A stretch of DNA of 34,607 nucleotides from an uncultured Mollicutes bacterium (GTDB taxonomy: Bacteria > Bacillota_I > Bacilli_A > Acholeplasmatales > Anaeroplasmataceae). Position 1 is the first letter of the stretch. Each line of letters opens with the position of its first letter. The notes below the pieces were generated by a model. The model was not told where the DNA came from and ran no database searches. It saw nothing but the letters and a program-made list of their open reading frames with translations. The stretch lies in assembly GCA_945923475.1 (NCBI GenBank), contig CAMELE010000021.1:1-34607 (forward strand). The letters are read 5' to 3'. Made by a program: the position numbers and the translations under genes. Positions 31,860-34,607 of this stretch are shown here, piece by piece.

Positions 31860-32780
31860 ATGACTTTACAACAGCTAAGATACGTAATAATGATTGCTCA
31901 AACTGGTAGTATGCATACCGCTGCGGAGCAGTTATTTATTACTCAACCAAACCTATCAAAATCAATAAAGGAATTAGAAGAAGAGCTTGGAATAGTAATA
32001 TTCATTAGAACAAATCGAGGAGTATTGCTAACTGATGACGGAAGAAAATTTATGAATTACGCTTCATTAATTGTTGAGCAATCTGATTTGCTTGAAGGAA
32101 TTTATAAAAATGGTGAAAAAATAAAGAGAATATTTGCAATATCTAGTCAACATTATGCATTTGTTGTTAATGCATTCGTTAAGCTTGTTGAAGATTTAGG
32201 AAAGGATAAATATGAGTTTTCACTGCGTGAATGTAAAACATTTGAGGTAATTGAGGATGTTAAGGATGGAAGAAGTGAATTAGGAATAATCTATTTTTCT
32301 AAGTTTAATAATGAGATAATGAAAAAGGTATTAAGCAATAACGGACTTAAATATGAATTCTTATTTAGAGCCAAGCCTCATGTATACTTAAGTAAAAATC
32401 ATCCTCTTGCAAATAAAAGAATAGTTACATTTGAAGATTTAAAGGATTATCCTAGATTTAGCTATGATCAGGGTACTAATAATTCATTTTATTATTCTGA
32501 AGAGCTTCATCCTATGGAAAGTGTTAATAAATCTATTATTGTATCAGATCGAGCCACGCTCTTTAACATATTAATTGGCTTAAATGGATATACTATATCA
32601 TCGGGTATGACTTCAAAGGATCTAGATGGTGATAATATTATATCAGTACCTCTTAAGAGTGATGAGGTTATGGATTTAGTTTATATATATGATCCTGATA
32701 AGCCCATGAAGGAAATAACCAAAAAATACCTAGAAATCTTAAATAGATATTTAGTGGAGAATGATAAAAGTATAGCATGA
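31860..32780 (+). CDS. LysR-family transcriptional regulator
   Basis: It opens with the LysR helix-turn-helix (LQQLRYVIMIAQTGSMHTAAEQLFITQPNLSKSIKELEEELG), then a substrate-binding domain of ~220 residues with the usual beta-strands (GIIYFSK, PHVYLSKNHPLANK). ATG 31860 is preferred because AAAAGGG (31844-31850) directly abuts the earlier ATG 31851. It resembles CysB/CmbR-type regulators of sulfur amino-acid genes in general pattern, and it lies between metNIQ and thioredoxin genes; the ligand and targets are inferred from that context only. Confidence 0.9.
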   Translation: MTLQQLRYVIMIAQTGSMHTAAEQLFITQPNLSKSIKELEEELGIVIFIRTNRGVLLTDDGRKFMNYASLIVEQSDLLEGIYKNGEKIKRIFAISSQHYAFVVNAFVKLVEDLGKDKYEFSLRECKTFEVIEDVKDGRSELGIIYFSKFNNEIMKKVLSNNGLKYEFLFRAKPHVYLSKNHPLANKRIVTFEDLKDYPRFSYDQGTNNSFYYSEELHPMESVNKSIIVSDRATLFNILIGLNGYTISSGMTSKDLDGDNIISVPLKSDEVMDLVYIYDPDKPMKEITKKYLEILNRYLVENDKSIA

Positions 32781-32842
32781 GCAAATAATTGGATTTTTTT
32801 TAATAAATATGGTAAAAATATTATAGAAATGAGGTAAATAAT

Positions 32843-33142
32843 ATGACAGAATTAAATAATGAAAATTTTAATGATTTTATTAATAGTAATAACAAGGTAC
32901 TTGTGGATTTGTGGGCACCATGGTGTGGACCTTGTAGAATGCTAGGACCAGTTCTTGAAGAGGTCGCTGCTTCTCATCCTGAGATTGTAATTGGTAAGGT
33001 AAATGTTGATGATAACGAAGAGCTTGCTCGTAGATTTAATTGCCAATCAATTCCAATGGTATTACTATTTGAAAATGGTGAATTTAAAAAACAATTCATT
33101 GGATATAACTCAGCATCATTTATTGAGGAGTTTATCAAATAA
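32843..33142 (+). CDS. trxA: Thioredoxin
   Basis: This 99-residue thioredoxin has the active site WCGPC (27-31), the cis-proline motif QSIPMVLLF, and the lead strand KVLVDLWAPW. It reduces protein disulfides, using electrons from the adjacent reductase. Length is normal. AATGAGGTAA precedes the start and the stop overlaps the reductase start by one base. Confidence 0.96.
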   Translation: MTELNNENFNDFINSNNKVLVDLWAPWCGPCRMLGPVLEEVAASHPEIVIGKVNVDDNEELARRFNCQSIPMVLLFENGEFKKQFIGYNSASFIEEFIK

Positions 33143-34002
33143 TGATTTACGATACAATCGTAATTGGTAGAGGACCTGCTGGTATATCACTAGCTATATA
33201 TTTAAAAAGGTTTAACTATAATCCTTTAGTAATTGCATATAGTGATGGTGCATTAGGTGATGCTCATTATATTGATAATTATTACGGGTTAAGTCATATC
33301 AAGGGTAGTGAGCTAGTAGAGGCTGGAGTAAAACAGGCTAAGGAACTACAAATTGATATGGTTGATGCTGAGGTTACATCAGTTGAGGTTTTAGATCATA
33401 TTTATGTAACCACAACTAATGGTAATTTTGAAGCTAAGACATTGTTTCTTGCGATGGGTAAAAAGAAATCGGGTTTAAAAATTCCAACTGCTCATAGCTT
33501 TGATGGTAGTGGTGTATCATATTGTGCAATTTGTGATGGCTTTTTCTTTAAAGGTAAAAAAATAGGACTTGTTGGGGCCGGTGCATATATGGAATCTGAG
33601 TACAATGTTCTAAAAAGATTTAGTAATGATATTACTATTTTTACAGAGGGTGAGGAAATAAACATACCTGATGTAAAGATAGTTAAGGATAAAATTATTG
33701 AGCTTTGTGGTAGTGATAAATTAGAATATGTACAAACAATAGGAGAAAAATATAATATAGATGGCTTATTTATAGCTTTAGGTACGCAGTCAGGTGCATC
33801 ACTAGCATCACATTTAGGCCTTGCGACTGATGAAAAAGGATATTTAATTGTAGATAAAAACTATATGACTAATATAAATCACATCTACGCTGGTGGTGAT
33901 ATTATTGGAGGATTACTTCAGGTATCAAAGGCAGTTTCAGATGGTGCTAATGCAGCCATTAGTATCAAAAAAGATCTAGATATAAATAAAGATATGGAGT
34001 AA
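33142..34002 (+). CDS. trxB: Thioredoxin reductase-like FAD/disulfide oxidoreductase
   Basis: This 286-residue flavoprotein has an FAD-binding start IVIGRGPAGISLAIYL, a redox pair in YCAICDGFF (Cys 128 and 131) and a C-terminal FAD motif IYAGGDIIGGLLQVSKAVSDGA. The one-base overlap with trxA implies it recycles that thioredoxin. The second nucleotide-binding loop is atypical: VGAGAYMESEYNVLKRF in place of GGGxSAxEEAxxL, and FTEGEE where NADPH enzymes have HRRxxxR. The protein is shorter than the usual ~310 residues. It may use NADH, ferredoxin or a flavin donor instead of NADPH; this is inference from the missing motif. Confidence 0.9.
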   Translation: MIYDTIVIGRGPAGISLAIYLKRFNYNPLVIAYSDGALGDAHYIDNYYGLSHIKGSELVEAGVKQAKELQIDMVDAEVTSVEVLDHIYVTTTNGNFEAKTLFLAMGKKKSGLKIPTAHSFDGSGVSYCAICDGFFFKGKKIGLVGAGAYMESEYNVLKRFSNDITIFTEGEEINIPDVKIVKDKIIELCGSDKLEYVQTIGEKYNIDGLFIALGTQSGASLASHLGLATDEKGYLIVDKNYMTNINHIYAGGDIIGGLLQVSKAVSDGANAAISIKKDLDINKDME

Positions 34003-34024
34003 TCTTAATTGGTTACTCTTTTTT
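33997..34024 (+). terminator. Terminator of trxAB
   Basis: GAGTAATC/GGTTACTC arms (one G-U) overlapping the trxB stop are followed by six T. Confidence 0.8.
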
Positions 34025-34025
34025 C

Positions 34026-34053
34026 TTGCAAATAGATATTAATATGATATACT
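34026..34053 (+). promoter_or_regulatory. Promoter of the flavodoxin gene
   Basis: TTGCAA (34026-34031), 16 bases, TGATATACT with extended TG and TATACT at 34048-34053, 27 bases before the start. Confidence 0.6.
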
Positions 34054-34079
34054 AAAACTGCAAAAGGGAGATGTAAAAA

Positions 34080-34523
34080 ATGAGTAAAATAATTATCTAT
34101 AATAGTAAAACTGGTTTTACTGAAAAATATGCTAAATGGTTAGGTGAGGATTTGGGTATACCTACAATTTCATTTAAAGAGGTAAAAAATCAGGATTTAA
34201 GACATTATGATACAGTTATATATGGTGCAAGTATTTTAGCAGGAATGATTAGAGGACTTGGTGAAATCAAGAAAATGAATTTAAAAAATCTTGTTGTTTT
34301 TGCTGTAGGCTTTACAGTTGAATCAAAGGAATACGAAAATACTCTAATAAAAAATAATAATCTTGATTCAAAACTTTTTTATTTACGTGGTGGAGTTGAT
34401 TTTGATAAGCTTGGCTTCTTTTCAAAATTTATCTTTAAAAAGGCTTCAAAACAAACTGTAAGTGTAGATATGACGAGTAAAAATTATTTGGCACCTATTG
34501 AGGATTATATAAAAACATTATAA
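34080..34523 (+). CDS. Flavodoxin-domain protein (HemG-like)
   Basis: This 147-residue flavodoxin-fold protein has the FMN phosphate loop YNSKTGFTEKYAKWL (3-20), VIYGASILAGMIRGL, and the FAVGF strand typical of the protoporphyrinogen oxidase/flavodoxin branch. No iron-sulfur or membrane segment is seen. GGGAG precedes ATG 34080. Its neighbour trxB suggests a general redox role; the HemG link is family-level only and no heme gene is visible. Confidence 0.85.
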   Translation: MSKIIIYNSKTGFTEKYAKWLGEDLGIPTISFKEVKNQDLRHYDTVIYGASILAGMIRGLGEIKKMNLKNLVVFAVGFTVESKEYENTLIKNNNLDSKLFYLRGGVDFDKLGFFSKFIFKKASKQTVSVDMTSKNYLAPIEDYIKTL

Positions 34524-34607
34524 TAATATTAATATTAAAATACGATACGAAATGAACTGGGGTTTGTCAAGTAGACAGTCCAAAGTTTAAAAATAATTAA
34601 ATAACTA
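34524..34607 (+). other. Right edge, no gene identified
   Basis: The last ~84 bases hold no coding frame. GGGGTTTGTCAAGTAGACAG (34559-34578) has the look of an insertion-sequence terminal repeat, but without its partner I cannot support that. Confidence 0.2.

Noticed and set aside
1-34607. Mycoplasma-type genetic code (TGA as Trp), suggested by the AT bias and enlarged PotA
   Set aside because: TGA ends several well-supported genes (potB, metN, metI), Trp is written TGG, and reading through TGA would run past the normal protein ends.

Overview
The window is AT-rich DNA (roughly 70% A+T by eye) from a low-GC Gram-positive bacterium. Every gene I can support lies on the + strand. T-box leaders precede valS and a metNIQ operon, lipoproteins carry classic lipoboxes, ribosome binding sites are AGGAGG-like, and TGA is used as a normal stop. 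Together with a mollicute-like oversized PotA and a stand-alone glycyl-radical protein, this fits an anaerobic Bacilli/Erysipelotrichia/Acholeplasma-type Bacillota. It does not fit a TGA=Trp mycoplasma. The assignment is inference; no 16S or other marker gene is present.

Region 1 (1-9800) is a polymorphic-toxin locus. A 1,837-residue RHS/YD-repeat protein with two LamG-like inserts ends in a variable toxin tip and overlaps a small membrane immunity candidate. Behind it lies a silent cassette array with three displaced RHS tips, at about 6484, 8070 and 9070. Each restarts at the conserved -PVMY-D--GHF- junction and is followed by its own immunity-like gene. The space before tips 2 and 3, and possibly tip 1, holds the tail of a large serine recombinase; the clearest remnant fuses the recombinase N-terminus to its last residues. 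A 163-bp direct repeat carrying a UACG-capped terminator hairpin brackets the array (5980-6142 and 9590-9752). This is the most interesting part of the window: an apparent toxin-tip exchange locus with recombinase fossils at the exchange junction.

Region 2 (9840-15075) is a potABCD polyamine uptake operon with 1-8 base overlaps. PotA has an inserted domain and a duplicated C-terminal domain; PotD appears membrane-anchored at both ends. Region 3 (15100-18500) is a valine T-box controlling a GNAT acetyltransferase plus valS. Region 4 (18500-19100) holds grcA and two identical tandem tRNA-Gly(GCC) genes.

Region 5 (19100-23240) is decaying: a frameshifted pyroglutamyl peptidase, an intact beta-helix lipoprotein, a broken and an intact ArsC/Spx-like gene, a UvrA-type fragment, a dead lipoprotein, and Fic and possible GNAT remnants. 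Region 6 (23250-25630) is an ECF sigma factor, a membrane anti-sigma candidate and a lipoprotein. A shared motif, CCAATAAA-N13-ACGCTATA, precedes both the sigma gene and the lipoprotein gene and is a candidate autoregulated promoter.

Region 7 (25640-28850) has a TetR regulator with a flavodoxin/ferredoxin protein, an XRE-family membrane regulator and a frameshifted membrane protein. Region 8 (28870-31800) is a methionine T-box controlling metNIQ. Region 9 (31800-34607) has a LysR regulator, trxA-trxB (the reductase with unusual nucleotide-binding motifs) and a flavodoxin. Regions 8 and 9 together suggest a sulfur-amino-acid and thiol-redox neighbourhood.
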